Assembly: GCF_001463885.1 (NCBI RefSeq)
Contig: NZ_BBWQ01000012.1
Location: forward strand, 62,001 to 126,000
Length of the DNA stretch: 64,000 nucleotides
Direction: 5' to 3'
Source: Aureimonas altamirensis
GTDB lineage: Bacteria; Pseudomonadota; Alphaproteobacteria; Rhizobiales; Rhizobiaceae
The translations under genes and the position numbers were made by a program. Positions 30,154 to 40,739 of the stretch are shown piece after piece. Every line of letters begins with the position of its first letter. Positions within the stretch are counted from its first letter, which is position 1. Below the pieces are notes generated by a model. It was not told where the DNA came from. It was given only the letters and a program-made list of their open reading frames with translations, and did no database searches.

Positions 30154-30841
30154 CGCGCTGCGGCGATACGTAGCTGCGCCGCCAGCGATCCGGGATCACC
30201 AATGTCGCAATGCCGAGCGCCAGGCTGAACACGGCGGGCGCCGCAAGGCTTGTCTCCGGCATGGTGCGGTAAGCCAGCGCGCCGGCCGTCGCGCCGACGA
30301 GCATGCCGACGAAGGGCACGATCTGCAGCGGCCATCCGCCACCCGTCTCCCCCATCAGCCGGCGGCCGATGCCGCGTCCGAAGCGTGACAGCGCCCCGGT
30401 GACGAAGGTGATGCCGAAGGCCTGCCCCTCCACCTGCTCGATGCCCGAATTCAGCATGCCCATCGCAAGCACCGCCGCCAGCATCGGCCAGATCGCGCCC
30501 GGTAGCGCCATCGGCACGGCGATCAGCACCGCCGTGACGAACAGGAGCGGCACATGGTTGCGCCGGGTCAGGCGTATGAAGATCTCACCCAGGGCATTGC
30601 CGGCCACGAAGACGAAGAGGATGGCCGCCAGCATGGCCGCGTGCTGGTACTGCCCGCGCACCAGCGCTGCGGCGAACTCGGTGGTGTTGCCGCTCATGAA
30701 CGAGACGTAGCTTCCGATCATCATCAGGCCGATCGCATCCGTCATGCCGGCGAGCGCCGACAGGCAGACCGTCAGGAACAGGCCGGCGCCCAGCCTCCCG
30801 CGCCGCAGCCTGCGATGCCGCCGCCTGTGCGGCGTCGTCAC
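30125..30841 (-). CDS. DUF1275 (YoaK) family membrane protein
   Basis: The protein has 238 residues with about six hydrophobic helices after a basic N-terminus (VTTPHRRRHRRLRRGRLG). The DUF1275 signature is present: LSALAGMTDAIGLM, then FVSFMSGNTT-like SYVSFMSGNTTEF and MGMLNSGIEQVEGQA. Function of the family is unknown. The start is a GTG at 30841 whose last bases form a GTGA overlap with the stop of the bolA-like gene, strongly supporting this start over longer ones. Confidence 0.87.
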   Translation of the reverse strand: MTTPHRRRHRRLRRGRLGAGLFLTVCLSALAGMTDAIGLMMIGSYVSFMSGNTTEFAAALVRGQYQHAAMLAAILFVFVAGNALGEIFIRLTRRNHVPLLFVTAVLIAVPMALPGAIWPMLAAVLAMGMLNSGIEQVEGQAFGITFVTGALSRFGRGIGRRLMGETGGGWPLQIVPFVGMLVGATAGALAYRTMPETSLAAPAVFSLALGIATLVIPDRWRRSYVSPQRVRRPQPSPR

Positions 30842-31137
30842 CGGCGTGCGGCCTCTGACGGTGCGCGCGCCTCGATGGCCAAAGCATGGATGCCGCCGGC
30901 AAGCTCGCCCGCCAGCGCCGCGTTTACGGCACGGTGCCGCTCGAGCCGGCTCATCGGCGCGAAGGCGTCGGCCACGATACGGACACGGAAATGGGTTTCT
31001 CCGGTACCGTCGAAGGGCGCGTGATGGCTTGTATCGTGATGGTGGCCCGCATGAAGGTGGCTCTCGTTCACGACCTCGAGGCTGTCCGGCCTGAAGGCGG
31101 CGGCAAGCTTTTCTTCGATGGCGGACTGGATGCTCAT
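30838..31137 (-). CDS. BolA family transcriptional regulator/Fe-S protein
   Basis: The protein has 99 residues. BolA proteins have a KH-like fold and often partner with monothiol glutaredoxins in iron-sulfur handling. Here SIQSAIEEKLAAAFRPD leads into NESHLHAGHHHD, a His-rich conserved strand, then GETHFRVRIVADAF and the helix SRLERHRAVNAALAGEL with IHALAIEA at the end. An ATG further upstream (31200) adds a Lys/Arg-rich extension and is rejected. It is cotranscribed with the DUF1275 gene and divergent from the J-domain gene. Confidence 0.9.
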   Translation of the reverse strand: MSIQSAIEEKLAAAFRPDSLEVVNESHLHAGHHHDTSHHAPFDGTGETHFRVRIVADAFAPMSRLERHRAVNAALAGELAGGIHALAIEARAPSEAARR

Positions 31138-31240
31138 GGCGTGCCCCGGATTCGCTGCGACGTAAAGTTTCCGTTTCGCGCGGCTTTTCGCGTCTGTCAA
31201 TTCTTGTTAGCGCGCGCGCTGGAACCCATAATTGTCCGTG

Positions 31241-31846
31241 ATGAAGCTCGATTCCAAATATTTCGACCGTATCCGCGTCAAGGCAGGCACCAAGCCCGAG
31301 CCGCTGACCCCGGAATGCGCCTGGGAAGGCTGCTGCGAACCCGGCACGCACCGGGCGCCGCGCGGCCGCGACCAGGAGGGGCAGTATTATTTCTTCTGCT
31401 TCGAGCACGTCCGCCAGTACAACAAGAGCTACAATTATTTCTCCGGCCTTGCCGACAACGACATCCAGGCCTTCCTGAAGGATTCCATGACCGGGCATCG
31501 GCCCACCTGGAAGATGGGCGCCAACTCCAGCGGCGGCGCGCAGCCGCAAGGCGAGGCCGCCCCCGGCAAGCGATGGAGCCGCCATACCCACGCCTACAAT
31601 CTGTTCCGCGACGGGGAATTGCCGCGGCGCGATGGGCCCCGGCGGCGGGCAAGGCCCCTGGAAGTCAAGGCGATGGCCACGCTTGGCGTGCGTCAGGATG
31701 CCGATGGCGAGACCATCCGTTTGCGCTACAAGGCGCTGGTCAAACAGTACCACCCCGACGCCAATGGCGGGGACCGTGGCAGCGAGGATAGGTTGCGCGA
31801 GGTTATCCAAGCCTACAAGTTGCTTAAGCAGGCCGGTTTCTGCTGA
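31241..31846 (+). CDS. J-domain (DnaJ-family) protein
   Basis: The protein has 201 residues. The N-terminal region carries Cys and His in CAWEGCCEPGTHRAP and FFCFEHVRQYNKSYN, resembling a small metal site. The C-terminal J domain (about 142-200) contains the HPD tripeptide in QYHPDANGG. The reversed order, with the J domain last, is typical of a rhizobial DnaJ-like group found beside cobS. It should stimulate a DnaK-type chaperone. Its role next to cobaltochelatase genes is unknown. The gap to cobS is 94 bp. Confidence 0.88.
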   Translation: MKLDSKYFDRIRVKAGTKPEPLTPECAWEGCCEPGTHRAPRGRDQEGQYYFFCFEHVRQYNKSYNYFSGLADNDIQAFLKDSMTGHRPTWKMGANSSGGAQPQGEAAPGKRWSRHTHAYNLFRDGELPRRDGPRRRARPLEVKAMATLGVRQDADGETIRLRYKALVKQYHPDANGGDRGSEDRLREVIQAYKLLKQAGFC

Positions 31847-31940
31847 ACCGGCTTCAAATGGCGGCTGAAAGGTTCTACAGCTTCGGGCGCAAGAAAACGA
31901 TCGATCGGCGCGTCTGGCGATGCCGATCCATGGAGGTGTG

Positions 31941-32927
31941 ATGAGTGCAGCGGAACTGGAAGTGGCCGGGTTGCCCGACGCCATAGTCTCCGTCCGCGAA
32001 ACCTTCGGTTTCGACAGCGATCTGAAAGTCCCGGCCTATTCCGTGGCCGACCCGCATGTGCCGGAGATCGACCCGGATTACCTCTTCGACAAGCAGACCA
32101 CACTGGCCATCCTGGCCGGTTTTGCGAAGAATCGTCGCGTGATGGTTTCGGGCTTTCACGGCACGGGCAAATCCACCCATATCGAGCAGGTGGCCGCCCG
32201 GCTGAACTGGCCTTGCGTCCGCGTCAACCTCGACAGCCATGTCAGCCGCATCGACCTTGTCGGCAAGGATGCGATCACCCTGCGCGAGGGACAGCAGGTC
32301 ACCGAATTCCGCGACGGAATTCTGCCCTGGGCCTACCAGAACAATGTCGCGCTGGTCTTCGACGAGTACGACGCCGGCCGTCCGGACGTGATGTTCGTCA
32401 TCCAGCGCGTGCTGGAATCGAGCGGCCGACTGACGCTTCTGGACCAGAGCCGCGTCATCCGCCCGCATCCGGCCTTCCGTCTGTTCGCCACCGCCAACAC
32501 CGTCGGCCTCGGCGATACGACGGGCCTCTATCATGGCACGCAGCAGATCAACCAGGCGCAGATGGACCGCTGGTCCATCGTCACGGTGCTGAACTACCTG
32601 CCGCATGACAACGAGGTCGGCATCGTGATGGCCAAGGCGCGCCATTTCGACAGCAAGGAAGGCCGGCAGACCGTTTCGCGCATGGTGCGTGTCGCCGACC
32701 TGACGCGCTCGGCCTTCGTCAACGGCGACCTGTCGACCGTGATGAGCCCGCGCACCGTCATCACCTGGGCCGAGAATGCCGAGATCTTCGGCGATGTCGG
32801 CTTTGCGTTCCGCCTGACATTCCTCAACAAATGCGACGAGCTGGAGCGGCCGCTGGTCGCCGAGTTCTATCAGCGCGCTTTCGGTGAGGAACTGCCGGAA
32901 TCCGCTTCCAACCTCGTTCTCGACTGA
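31941..32927 (+). CDS. cobS: Cobaltochelatase subunit CobS
   Basis: This 328-residue MoxR-type AAA+ ATPase inserts cobalt into hydrogenobyrinic acid a,c-diamide together with CobN and CobT (aerobic cobalamin pathway). Walker A is GFHGTGKST, Walker B is [10 protein letters not shown], and the sensor region is [11 protein letters not shown]. The N-terminal CobS-specific segment (about 1-45) is present. GGAGG lies four bases before the ATG at 31941, so an upstream in-frame start (31920) is rejected. cobT follows after 7 bp; cobN is not in this window. Confidence 0.97.
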   Translation: MSAAELEVAGLPDAIVSVRETFGFDSDLKVPAYSVADPHVPEIDPDYLFDKQTTLAILAGFAKNRRVMVSGFHGTGKSTHIEQVAARLNWPCVRVNLDSHVSRIDLVGKDAITLREGQQVTEFRDGILPWAYQNNVALVFDEYDAGRPDVMFVIQRVLESSGRLTLLDQSRVIRPHPAFRLFATANTVGLGDTTGLYHGTQQINQAQMDRWSIVTVLNYLPHDNEVGIVMAKARHFDSKEGRQTVSRMVRVADLTRSAFVNGDLSTVMSPRTVITWAENAEIFGDVGFAFRLTFLNKCDELERPLVAEFYQRAFGEELPESASNLVLD

Positions 32928-32934
32928 GCGGCTC

Positions 32935-34833
32935 ATGGCGCGTCCGGGCGACAATTCCAGGCCGGGCAAGCTGCCGGCATTCGACCGGGAGCCGTTCCGG
33001 CGCGCCATAACCGGCTGCATGCGCGCCATCGCCGGCGAGGCCGAGCTGGACGTTACCTTCGGCAACGAGCGGCCCGGACTATCGGGCTCCAAGGCGCGCC
33101 TGCCCGACCTGCCGAAGCGGCCGGATGTCTCCGATATCGCGGTCACGCGCGGGCTGGCCGATGCCATGGCCCTGCGCCGCGCCCGGCATGACACCAAGGT
33201 TCATGCCAACCTGTCGCCCGAAGGGCGCAACGCCCGCGCCGTCTTCGATGCTGCCGAGCAGGCGCGGTGCGAGGCGATCGGCGCAAACGCCATGCAGGGT
33301 GTAGGCGACAATCTGTCGGCCATGCTGGAAGACAAGTACCAGCGTTCCAACCTGTCCGCCGTCACCGACAAGGCAGAGGCGCCGTTGGAAGACGCAGTGG
33401 CGTTGATGATCCGCGAGCAGCTCACCGGCCGGCCGGCGCCCGAAAGCGCCCGGGCCGTCGTCGACGTCTGGCGCGACTGGATCGCCGAGCGGACCGGAGA
33501 GCGATTCGGGCGGCTGAACGAGTTGATCGAGGATCAGCGCGCCTTTTCCCGCGCCATGCGTGACGTTCTCGTGGCGATGGAGATGGCCGAGGAACTGGCC
33601 AACGAAGAGCCCGAAGAAAGCGGCGACGACGAGGAGGCCGGCGACAACCAGGCGCGCGACTCCGAGGAATCGGGCGCGGAAAAAGAAGCCGGGCAGGAAG
33701 ACTCCCAGCCGCAGGAAACCGATGTCGAAGGCGAGACCGACGAGGCAGCCGAGGCCGAGGCTTCCGACGCATCCGCCGACGACCCTTCGGAGGATGATTC
33801 CGCCGATACCGAAGCGCCGGGCGATACGCGCCGTCCCAACCAGCCGCTGACGTTGCAGGCGGGCGACAGCGACTACAAGATCTTCTCCACCCAGTTCGAC
33901 GAAATCGTCGGCGCCGAAGACCTGTGCGACGAAGAGGAGCTGGAGCGCCTGCGCTCGTTCCTCGACAAGCAGCTCGCGGCCCTGCAGGGCGTGGTCGGGC
34001 GGCTGGCCAACCGTCTGCAACGCCGGCTGATGGCGCAGCAGAACCGATCATGGGACTTCGACCTCGAAGAGGGCTATCTCGATACGGCGCGGCTGATCCG
34101 CCTTGTCACCGATCCCATGCAGCCGCTGTCCTACAAGATGGAGCGGGACACCGAGTTCCGCGACACGATCGTGACGCTGCTCATCGACAATTCCGGATCG
34201 ATGCGTGGACGCCCGATCACCGTTGCAGCCACCTGCGCCGATATCCTTGCCCGGACGCTGGAGCGATGCGGCGTGAAGGTGGAAGTTCTGGGCTTCACGA
34301 CCCGCGCGTGGAAGGGTGGCCAGTCCCAGGAGCAATGGCGCAAGGAAGGCAAGCCGCCTCGCCCCGGCCGGCTCAACGACATACGCCACATCGTCTACAA
34401 GTCGGCCGACGCGCCCTGGCGGCGCGCAAAGCGCAATCTGGGCCTGATGATGCGCGAGGGGTTGCTGAAGGAAAATATCGACGGCGAGGCGCTGATCTGG
34501 GCTCATAATCGCCTTCTGGCGCGCTCGGAACAGCGGCGTATCCTGATGGTCATTTCCGACGGAGCACCGGTGGACGACTCCACCTCCTCCGCAAACCCCG
34601 GCAATTACCTGGAGCGGCACCTGCGCTCCGTCATCGACGAGATCGAGCAGCGTTCGCCCGTGGAGTTGCTGGCCATCGGCATCGGCCATGACGTGACGCG
34701 CTACTATCGCCGCGCCGTCACCATCGTCGATGCGGAAGAGCTGGCCGGCGCCATGACGGAACAGCTTGCTTCCCTGTTCGACCTGGAGGGTGAAGGCGGA
34801 GGAAGTCGACGTCGGGCCGCGTCCCGTCGTTGA
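32935..34833 (+). CDS. cobT: Cobaltochelatase subunit CobT
   Basis: The protein has 632 residues. The N-terminal part (about 1-215) is CobT-specific. It is followed by a long highly acidic linker (about 217-300, mostly Glu/Asp with Ser and Ala) and a C-terminal von Willebrand A domain whose MIDAS motif is DNSGSMRG. CobT assembles with CobS into the ATPase motor of the aerobic cobaltochelatase. The acidic linker is a family feature. The stop overlaps the TTG start of the next gene. Confidence 0.97.
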   Translation: MARPGDNSRPGKLPAFDREPFRRAITGCMRAIAGEAELDVTFGNERPGLSGSKARLPDLPKRPDVSDIAVTRGLADAMALRRARHDTKVHANLSPEGRNARAVFDAAEQARCEAIGANAMQGVGDNLSAMLEDKYQRSNLSAVTDKAEAPLEDAVALMIREQLTGRPAPESARAVVDVWRDWIAERTGERFGRLNELIEDQRAFSRAMRDVLVAMEMAEELANEEPEESGDDEEAGDNQARDSEESGAEKEAGQEDSQPQETDVEGETDEAAEAEASDASADDPSEDDSADTEAPGDTRRPNQPLTLQAGDSDYKIFSTQFDEIVGAEDLCDEEELERLRSFLDKQLAALQGVVGRLANRLQRRLMAQQNRSWDFDLEEGYLDTARLIRLVTDPMQPLSYKMERDTEFRDTIVTLLIDNSGSMRGRPITVAATCADILARTLERCGVKVEVLGFTTRAWKGGQSQEQWRKEGKPPRPGRLNDIRHIVYKSADAPWRRAKRNLGLMMREGLLKENIDGEALIWAHNRLLARSEQRRILMVISDGAPVDDSTSSANPGNYLERHLRSVIDEIEQRSPVELLAIGIGHDVTRYYRRAVTIVDAEELAGAMTEQLASLFDLEGEGGGSRRRAASRR

Positions 34834-35849
34834 AGCTCGCAAGGCGGATTTATAGCCGGCTCGCCTGTTGCTGGCTTGTGCTTGCGGTCGCCACGGCCGC
34901 GCAGGCGCAGACAGCGGTTACGCTGACGCCCACCGCCATCGACACCTTCCTGCCCGGCAGCACGACGACGCGCTTCGGCGCGCTGGAGTATCGCGCCGGC
35001 TTCAGCTTCCGCCCGTCCGAGCGGCGCCTGCAGGGCATTTCGGGCTGGCGGTTTACCGATGCCGGCGGCGGCCGCTTCCTGGCCGTGACCGACACCGGCC
35101 TGTGGTTTGCCGGAACCATCCTTCGCAATTCAGACGGTTTGCCCATCGGCATCGCCGACGGGCAGGTTGCCCCCATATTGGATGGCAGCGGCCGGCCGCA
35201 GCCGCGCAAGGGCGATGCCGACGCCGAGGGGCTGACGATCTCAGAGGGGCGGGTACTCGTATCCTTCGAGCGGGATCATCGCGTCGTCGCCTATGGGGTC
35301 GCCGGCCCCATCCCAGGCGCTGCGCTGGCCGAGCTGGATTTCCATATCCCCAGCCGCGAGCTTCGCCGCAACCAGGGGCTGGAGGCCATCGCCACCGCCC
35401 CGGACGGCAGAACCATCGTCGTCAGCGAACAATCCCTGGATGCGGACGGCAATCTGTTCGCGGCGGTGCTTGGCCCCGCCGGCGGCGTCTTCAAGGTTGC
35501 CAGAAACCCGCCATGGCATGTCACCGACGCGGCTTTCCTGCCCTTTGGCGATCTCGTGCTGCTGGAACGCCGCTACGAAGGCTTCGGACGCATCGGCATG
35601 CGGCTGCGCCGAATCGCCGGCGGCGACATCGAGCCCGGCGCGCTGGTGGATGGCGACATCCTGATGGAAGCCGACGGCCGCTTCGAGATCGACAATATGG
35701 AAGCTTTGGACATCTTCCGCGACGCGGCGGGGGACATCGTCTTCGCCATCGCCTCCGACGACAACGGCTCTTTCTTCCAGCGCAACCTTTACCTTGAATT
35801 TCGGCTCGTGGCCGAGGATCAGGCGCGCGCTCCCGGCGCTTCCCGGTAG
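34830..35849 (+). CDS. Exported esterase-like activity of phytase family protein
   Basis: The protein has 339 residues with a signal peptide (about 1-26, cleavage near AQAQT). The mature part is a beta-propeller-like domain with repeated Gly/Asp strands, such as [21 protein letters not shown] and [15 protein letters not shown]. It matches the esterase-like domain seen in some phytases. Substrate is unknown. The start is TTG at 34830, giving a TTGA overlap with the cobT stop. Its last 31 bp overlap the convergent transporter gene. Confidence 0.83.
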   Translation: MKLARRIYSRLACCWLVLAVATAAQAQTAVTLTPTAIDTFLPGSTTTRFGALEYRAGFSFRPSERRLQGISGWRFTDAGGGRFLAVTDTGLWFAGTILRNSDGLPIGIADGQVAPILDGSGRPQPRKGDADAEGLTISEGRVLVSFERDHRVVAYGVAGPIPGAALAELDFHIPSRELRRNQGLEAIATAPDGRTIVVSEQSLDADGNLFAAVLGPAGGVFKVARNPPWHVTDAAFLPFGDLVLLERRYEGFGRIGMRLRRIAGGDIEPGALVDGDILMEADGRFEIDNMEALDIFRDAAGDIVFAIASDDNGSFFQRNLYLEFRLVAEDQARAPGASR

Positions 35850-36514
35850 GGCAGCACCATGTTGATGATCACCCGGTAGGGCACCAGGCCGAAAACGGCC
35901 ACAGCCAGCTTGACGGCGAAATCTCCGAGTGCCCAAGACAGCCAGCGCGGCGCATCCGTACCGGTGAAGACACCCAGAAGCGGCGCCCCCTCCAGTGCGA
36001 AGCCATCATTCGGGCCGAGAATCACGAAGAGCGGCGCGAAGGCGATGGAAAAGAACAGCAGCGTATCGATGATGGTGCCGGCAACGCCGGAGGCCATCGG
36101 CGCCTTCCACCAGCTCTGGCGGCGCAGGCGGTTGAACACCAGGATATCGACAAGCTGCGCCACCAGAAAGGCCATCCCGCTGGCCAATGCGATGCGCACC
36201 AGGCGTCCGGCCTCCAGCCCGAATGGGATCACGCCAAGCTGGAACAGCAGCGGCGGCAGTACGATCGACGCGGCGATGGCCGTCGCGAACCCGCCATAGA
36301 CAACACGGCGCGCCATGACCGGGCCGTAGAGCCGATTGTTGATGTCGGTGACGATGAAGGCGAAGGGGTAGACGAAGGCACCCCAGGTCAGGATGTCGCC
36401 CAGCGACAACGCCCCGACCGTGCCCTGTACCGGAAACTGCACGGCGATATTGGACGCCAGGACGATCAACGTCATGGCCAGGACCGGAAGGACGTAGTGA
36501 CGGGGAAGCGACAT
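35819..36514 (-). CDS. Queuosine precursor transporter (QPTR/YhhQ, DUF165)
   Basis: The protein has 231 residues with about six membrane helices. Family marks are LASNIAVQFPVQ, GAFVYPFAFIVTDINNRLYG, FLVAQLVDILVFNRLR and ASGVAGTIIDTLLFFSIAF. Members import preQ0/preQ1 or related queuosine precursors. The ATG at 36514 follows TGGAAC; those bases are part of a preQ1-I-like pseudoknot, which supports both start and substrate. It lies after the rpmB terminator and therefore has its own promoter or leader. Confidence 0.92.
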   Translation of the reverse strand: MSLPRHYVLPVLAMTLIVLASNIAVQFPVQGTVGALSLGDILTWGAFVYPFAFIVTDINNRLYGPVMARRVVYGGFATAIAASIVLPPLLFQLGVIPFGLEAGRLVRIALASGMAFLVAQLVDILVFNRLRRQSWWKAPMASGVAGTIIDTLLFFSIAFAPLFVILGPNDGFALEGAPLLGVFTGTDAPRWLSWALGDFAVKLAVAVFGLVPYRVIINMVLPYREAPGARA

Positions 36515-36520
36515 GCGCGT

Positions 36521-36554
36521 GTTCCATTTTTTTAGGCTGGGGTATGGCACCAGC
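36521..36554 (-). promoter_or_regulatory. PreQ1-I-like riboswitch
   Basis: Read on the minus strand from 36554, a stem GCTGG/CCAGC (P1) encloses a short loop. It is followed by an A-rich strand CTAAAAAAA and then TGG, which can pair with CCA in the loop. This gives an H-type pseudoknot. The segment ACCCCAG just before the A-tract matches the Thermoanaerobacter preQ1-I aptamer as I remember it. TGGAAC is also the ribosome-binding site of the transporter start 6 nt away, so ligand binding would block translation. No covariance model was run. Confidence 0.72.
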
Positions 36555-36589
36555 GTTCCACGGATATCGCGCTTGGATGTCCGCACGCG

Positions 36590-36614
36590 AAAAGGCCCCG
36601 CCGCCGGCGAGGCC
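36590..36614 (-). terminator. Rho-independent terminator of rpmB
   Basis: On the minus strand GGCCTCGCC pairs with GGCGGGGCC around GGC and is followed by TTTTCG. It begins about 40 bp after the rpmB stop. Confidence 0.8.
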
Positions 36615-36654
36615 CATCAGTTCAGTGCGCCGGCCGAACCGGCGAAACGCCAGT

Positions 36655-36954
36655 TCAGGCGGCTGCGTCGGCCGAAGCGACCTTCTTGGCGATCTGACGC
36701 TTCAGCAGCCGGGCGCGCTGCGACAGATCGTCTTCGGAAGCCTTCAGAAGGAAAGCGTCCAGACCGCCGCGATGCTCTACCGTCCGCAGCGCGTTGGCGC
36801 TGATGCGGAGCCGGTAACGCTGACCGAGCGAGTCGGAAATCAGCGTGACGCTGCACAGGTTCGGCAGGAAGCGGCGACGCGTCTTGTTGTTCGCGTGGCT
36901 GACATTGTTGCCAGACTGGACGGCCTTGCCAGTCAGTTCGCAAGCGCGCGACAT
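36655..36954 (-). CDS. rpmB: 50S ribosomal protein L28
   Basis: The protein has 99 residues. It opens [20 protein letters not shown] and continues [12 protein letters not shown], the L28 signature. The alphaproteobacterial C-terminal extension ends in [10 protein letters not shown]. The ribosome-binding site AAAGGTGATCCT sits just before the ATG at 36954 and is nearly a perfect anti-Shine-Dalgarno complement. A good sigma-70 promoter lies about 100 bp upstream. A long open frame further upstream is not coding. Confidence 0.98.
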   Translation of the reverse strand: MSRACELTGKAVQSGNNVSHANNKTRRRFLPNLCSVTLISDSLGQRYRLRISANALRTVEHRGGLDAFLLKASEDDLSQRARLLKRQIAKKVASADAAA

Positions 36955-37053
36955 AGGATCACCTTTCAAAAGTCCAAGAGCCCCGGCCGGTCGCGCCACC
37001 GCAACAAGCACGGCGCGATCATCAGCCAACGGGCATGATCGGGATTGGCGGTT

Positions 37054-37082
37054 CCTATAGTCGGCTTGGCAGGCGAGGTCAA
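37054..37082 (-). promoter_or_regulatory. Sigma-70 promoter for rpmB
   Basis: On the minus strand TTGACC (-35, 37082-37077) and TATAGG (-10, 37059-37054) are separated by exactly 17 bp. It is oriented toward rpmB, whose start is 100 bp downstream. Confidence 0.65.
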
Positions 37083-37204
37083 GAAGCGGAGGACAATAGC
37101 GCCCACAACGCGAAATCCGCCTTTCCGAGAAGATTGATCCTGGACGCGCGAGCTGTCTGGTATACAGGCTTTCGTACCGCACTCCGTCCAGGTCTTCCGT
37201 CCCG

Positions 37205-37981
37205 ATGCCGTTCAAGCGAATCGCAGCTACACTCTTCCTTTGCATCCTTGCGCTGCCGGGTGGCCCGGCGCGCGCCGAAACGCTGCAGACACGCTACAGC
37301 ATTTCGATTCTGGGCGTCACGGTCGGCCGGGCCGACTTCACCACCGAGTTCGCCGGCAGCCGCTATTCGGTTTCCGGCAATCTGCGGTCCGCCGGCCTCG
37401 GCGCCCTCGTCTCCAGCACGCAGGGGACGAGCTCGTCCGATGGGCAGGTGCGCGCCGACAGGGTGCAGTCCAACCGATACGCGTTGAACTACACCAGCGA
37501 CGGCAAGAGCTGGTCCAGCACGGTGCGGATGCGCGGTGGGCGCGTCGTCGGCACGGAAGTGTCGCCGCCGCAGCGCAAGACGCATCCGTCCGACTATGTG
37601 CCGGTGACGCCGGGGCAGCTTGCCAATGTCGTGGACCCGCTCGCCAGCATGATGATCAAGGCGCGGGCCGACCGCATCTGCAGCCGCACCCTGCCCATCT
37701 TCGACGGCTGGTCGCGCCTCGACCTGAAGCTGTCGGCGGGTGGCACGGCTGAGTTCGAAGCCGACGGCTTTTCGGGCAAGGCCGTCGTATGCAATGCGCG
37801 CATCGAGCCCATCGGCGGGTTTCGCCGCGGTTCGTCCGGCCTTCAGTACCTGATGGGCCAGACGATCAAGATCTGGTTCGCGCCCATAGGCGACAGCGGC
37901 ATCCACGCGCCGGTCTATGTCCGCATCCCGACGAAGATCGGCCCCCTGACGCTGAACGCATCGACCTTCGCACGGTCATGA
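37205..37981 (+). CDS. DUF3108 domain exported protein
   Basis: The protein has 258 residues with a signal peptide (about 1-24, ending GPARAE). The mature domain begins [19 protein letters not shown] and runs as regular beta-strand pairs to the end ([11 protein letters not shown]), the pattern of DUF3108. Function is unknown; related proteins are periplasmic and possibly lipid- or LPS-binding. Location beside rpmB recurs in rhizobia. It is divergent from rpmB and converges on gloB. Confidence 0.87.
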   Translation: MPFKRIAATLFLCILALPGGPARAETLQTRYSISILGVTVGRADFTTEFAGSRYSVSGNLRSAGLGALVSSTQGTSSSDGQVRADRVQSNRYALNYTSDGKSWSSTVRMRGGRVVGTEVSPPQRKTHPSDYVPVTPGQLANVVDPLASMMIKARADRICSRTLPIFDGWSRLDLKLSAGGTAEFEADGFSGKAVVCNARIEPIGGFRRGSSGLQYLMGQTIKIWFAPIGDSGIHAPVYVRIPTKIGPLTLNASTFARS

Positions 37982-37992
37982 CACCCTTGGGG

Positions 37993-38763
37993 TCAGAACG
38001 CATCCTTGCGGCTGCGCAGCGCCGCAAAGACGCTCTCCGGCGGCTGGCCTGATAGGCCGATCTCCTCGGCAAGGGTCGCATCGTCGGCGCGCAGGAAGGG
38101 ATTGGTCTTCTTCTCGCGCCCCAGCATCACGGGCAGGGTCGGTTCACCGGCCACCCGCAGATGCTCGACCTCGGTCGCGCGCTCGTGCAGCAGAAGGTTC
38201 TTCGGATCGACCGACAGCGCAAAGCGGGCGTTGGAGCCCGTATATTCGTGGCCGCAATACAGCATCGTCTCGTCCGGCAGGGCACGCAGCCGCTGCAGCG
38301 ATTCCCAAAGCATCGGGGCGGTGCCCTCGAGCAGCCGGCCACAGCCGAGGGAAAACAGCGCGTCACCGGCGAAGACGGCCGATATCCCGGGCATATGGTA
38401 GGAGATGCTCCCCAGCGTGTGCCCCGGTGTGTCCAGCACCTCCACCGCAATGTCACCGATCGCGAAAGTGTCGCCGCCGGCGACCTTCCGGTCGATACCG
38501 GGAATGCGGTCTGCCTCTCCGGCCGGGCCGACGATGGTGGCGCCGAAGCGTGCCTTCAGGGCCTCATTGGCCGCAACATGATCGCCGTGATGGTGCGTCG
38601 TCAGGATGTGCGTCAGCGTCCAGCCCTCCTGATCCAGCACCTTGAGGATCGGCGCCTCTTCCGGCGCATCGATGGCGATGGTGGATCCGCTGTCGGCATC
38701 ATGCAGCAGCACGCCGAAATTGTCGGTGCGGCAGATGAACTGCCTGATTTCAACCGTGCCCAT
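37993..38763 (-). CDS. gloB: Hydroxyacylglutathione hydrolase (glyoxalase II)
   Basis: This 256-residue metallo-beta-lactamase-fold enzyme hydrolyses S-lactoylglutathione to lactate and glutathione in methylglyoxal detoxification. Metal ligands are in THHHGDH, in DTPGHTLGSI, in FAGDALFSLGCGRL and in YCGHEYT. The C-terminal glutathione-binding region includes REKKTNPFLR. The ATG at 38763 has AAGGAAA seven bases upstream. It is divergent from a methyltransferase gene, a pairing common in rhizobia. Confidence 0.95.
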   Translation of the reverse strand: MGTVEIRQFICRTDNFGVLLHDADSGSTIAIDAPEEAPILKVLDQEGWTLTHILTTHHHGDHVAANEALKARFGATIVGPAGEADRIPGIDRKVAGGDTFAIGDIAVEVLDTPGHTLGSISYHMPGISAVFAGDALFSLGCGRLLEGTAPMLWESLQRLRALPDETMLYCGHEYTGSNARFALSVDPKNLLLHERATEVEHLRVAGEPTLPVMLGREKKTNPFLRADDATLAEEIGLSGQPPESVFAALRSRKDAF

Positions 38764-38874
38764 GATTATTTCCTTCTTGCATGTCGTCCCTCCCAAGCTG
38801 AGATAGAATGGAAAGACGCCTTGCAAGAGGCGAATGTCCTTTCGGAGGGATGCGCCATCAGCATCACGCAGCAG

Positions 38875-39657
38875 ATGAACGCCGATATCGTGGACCTGCG
38901 CGATTTCTATGCCAGCCGGCTGGGCCAGGCCACGGCCCGGGCCATCGCCATGGCCTTGGCCCCGCTTTGGCAGTCCATTTCGCAGGAGCGCCTGCTCGGC
39001 CTCGGCTACACCCTGCCCTATCTGGACCGGCTTTCGGCAGATTCGGACCGCACGCTGGCCTTCATGCCGGCGGCGCAGGGCGCCATACGCTGGCCGGCGG
39101 CCGGCTCTTCCACCAGCGCCATGGTGGACGAATCGTGCCTGCCGCTGGGCGACGCCTCGGTGGACCGCGTGCTGATGGTGCATGCCCTGGAATTTGCCGA
39201 AAACCCCTCGCAGCTTCTGTGCGAGGTGTGGCGCACCCTGGCGCCCGGCGGCCGGCTGGTGATCGTCATTCCCAACCGGGCCGGGGTCTGGGCGCGATTC
39301 GACCGAACGCCCTTCGGCTCGGGGCGCCCCTGGTCGAGGGGGCAGGCACAGCGCCTGCTGCACGGCGCCATGTTTTCGCCTTCGGGCGTCAACCAGGCGC
39401 TGTTCTTTCCGCCGTTCCGCCGCGCCGGCTTTGTCAACCTCGCCAATCCGCTGGAGCGCGCCGGCCGCAGGGCCTGGCCGCTGTTTGCCGGCGTCTTCAT
39501 CATCGAGGCGACGAAGCTCGTCTATCGCGGCCTCCCCGTAACCCGCAACGAACGGGCGCGGCTGCGCCTCGTCAAACCGGTGCTGGTGCCCCAGGGCGCC
39601 TCGGCACGGCAGGACGGCGCGCCGAAAAGCGCAGGCGGACTGCCCCGCGCATCTTAA
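38875..39657 (+). CDS. Class I SAM-dependent methyltransferase
   Basis: The protein has 260 residues. The N-terminus VDLRDFYASRLGQATARA is followed by a Methyltransf_11-type domain: LPLGDASVDRVLMVHALEFA and WRTLAPGGRLVIVIPNR are motifs around strands 4 and 5. The motif I glycine loop is not obvious in the N-terminal half, so SAM binding may be unusual. The substrate is unknown. The gene is divergent from gloB. The open frame extends far upstream, but antiparallel to gloB, so the ATG at 38875 is used. Confidence 0.85.
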   Translation: MNADIVDLRDFYASRLGQATARAIAMALAPLWQSISQERLLGLGYTLPYLDRLSADSDRTLAFMPAAQGAIRWPAAGSSTSAMVDESCLPLGDASVDRVLMVHALEFAENPSQLLCEVWRTLAPGGRLVIVIPNRAGVWARFDRTPFGSGRPWSRGQAQRLLHGAMFSPSGVNQALFFPPFRRAGFVNLANPLERAGRRAWPLFAGVFIIEATKLVYRGLPVTRNERARLRLVKPVLVPQGASARQDGAPKSAGGLPRAS

Positions 39658-39720
39658 ACTCGGACGTACCCCTTCCCACATTGCGGCTCCGACGCTGCAA
39701 CTGACTTGGGGGACAAGACG

Positions 39721-40704
<984 letters not shown>

Positions 40705-40717
40705 CAGCAAAGTTGGG

Positions 40718-40738
40718 CCGGCGCGCCAGGCGCGCCGG
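40718..40738. terminator. Hairpin between convergent aldo/keto reductase and metW genes
   Basis: CCGGCGCG (40718-40725) pairs with CGCGCCGG (40731-40738). No good T-tract is present on either strand. It ends directly before the metW stop and may act as a bidirectional terminator. Confidence 0.45.
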
Positions 40739-40739
40739 T

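Noticed and set aside
31847-31940. Cobalamin riboswitch before cobS
   Set aside because: The leader is only about 90 bp and lacks a B12-box-like GCCACTG. The gene follows the J-domain gene closely.
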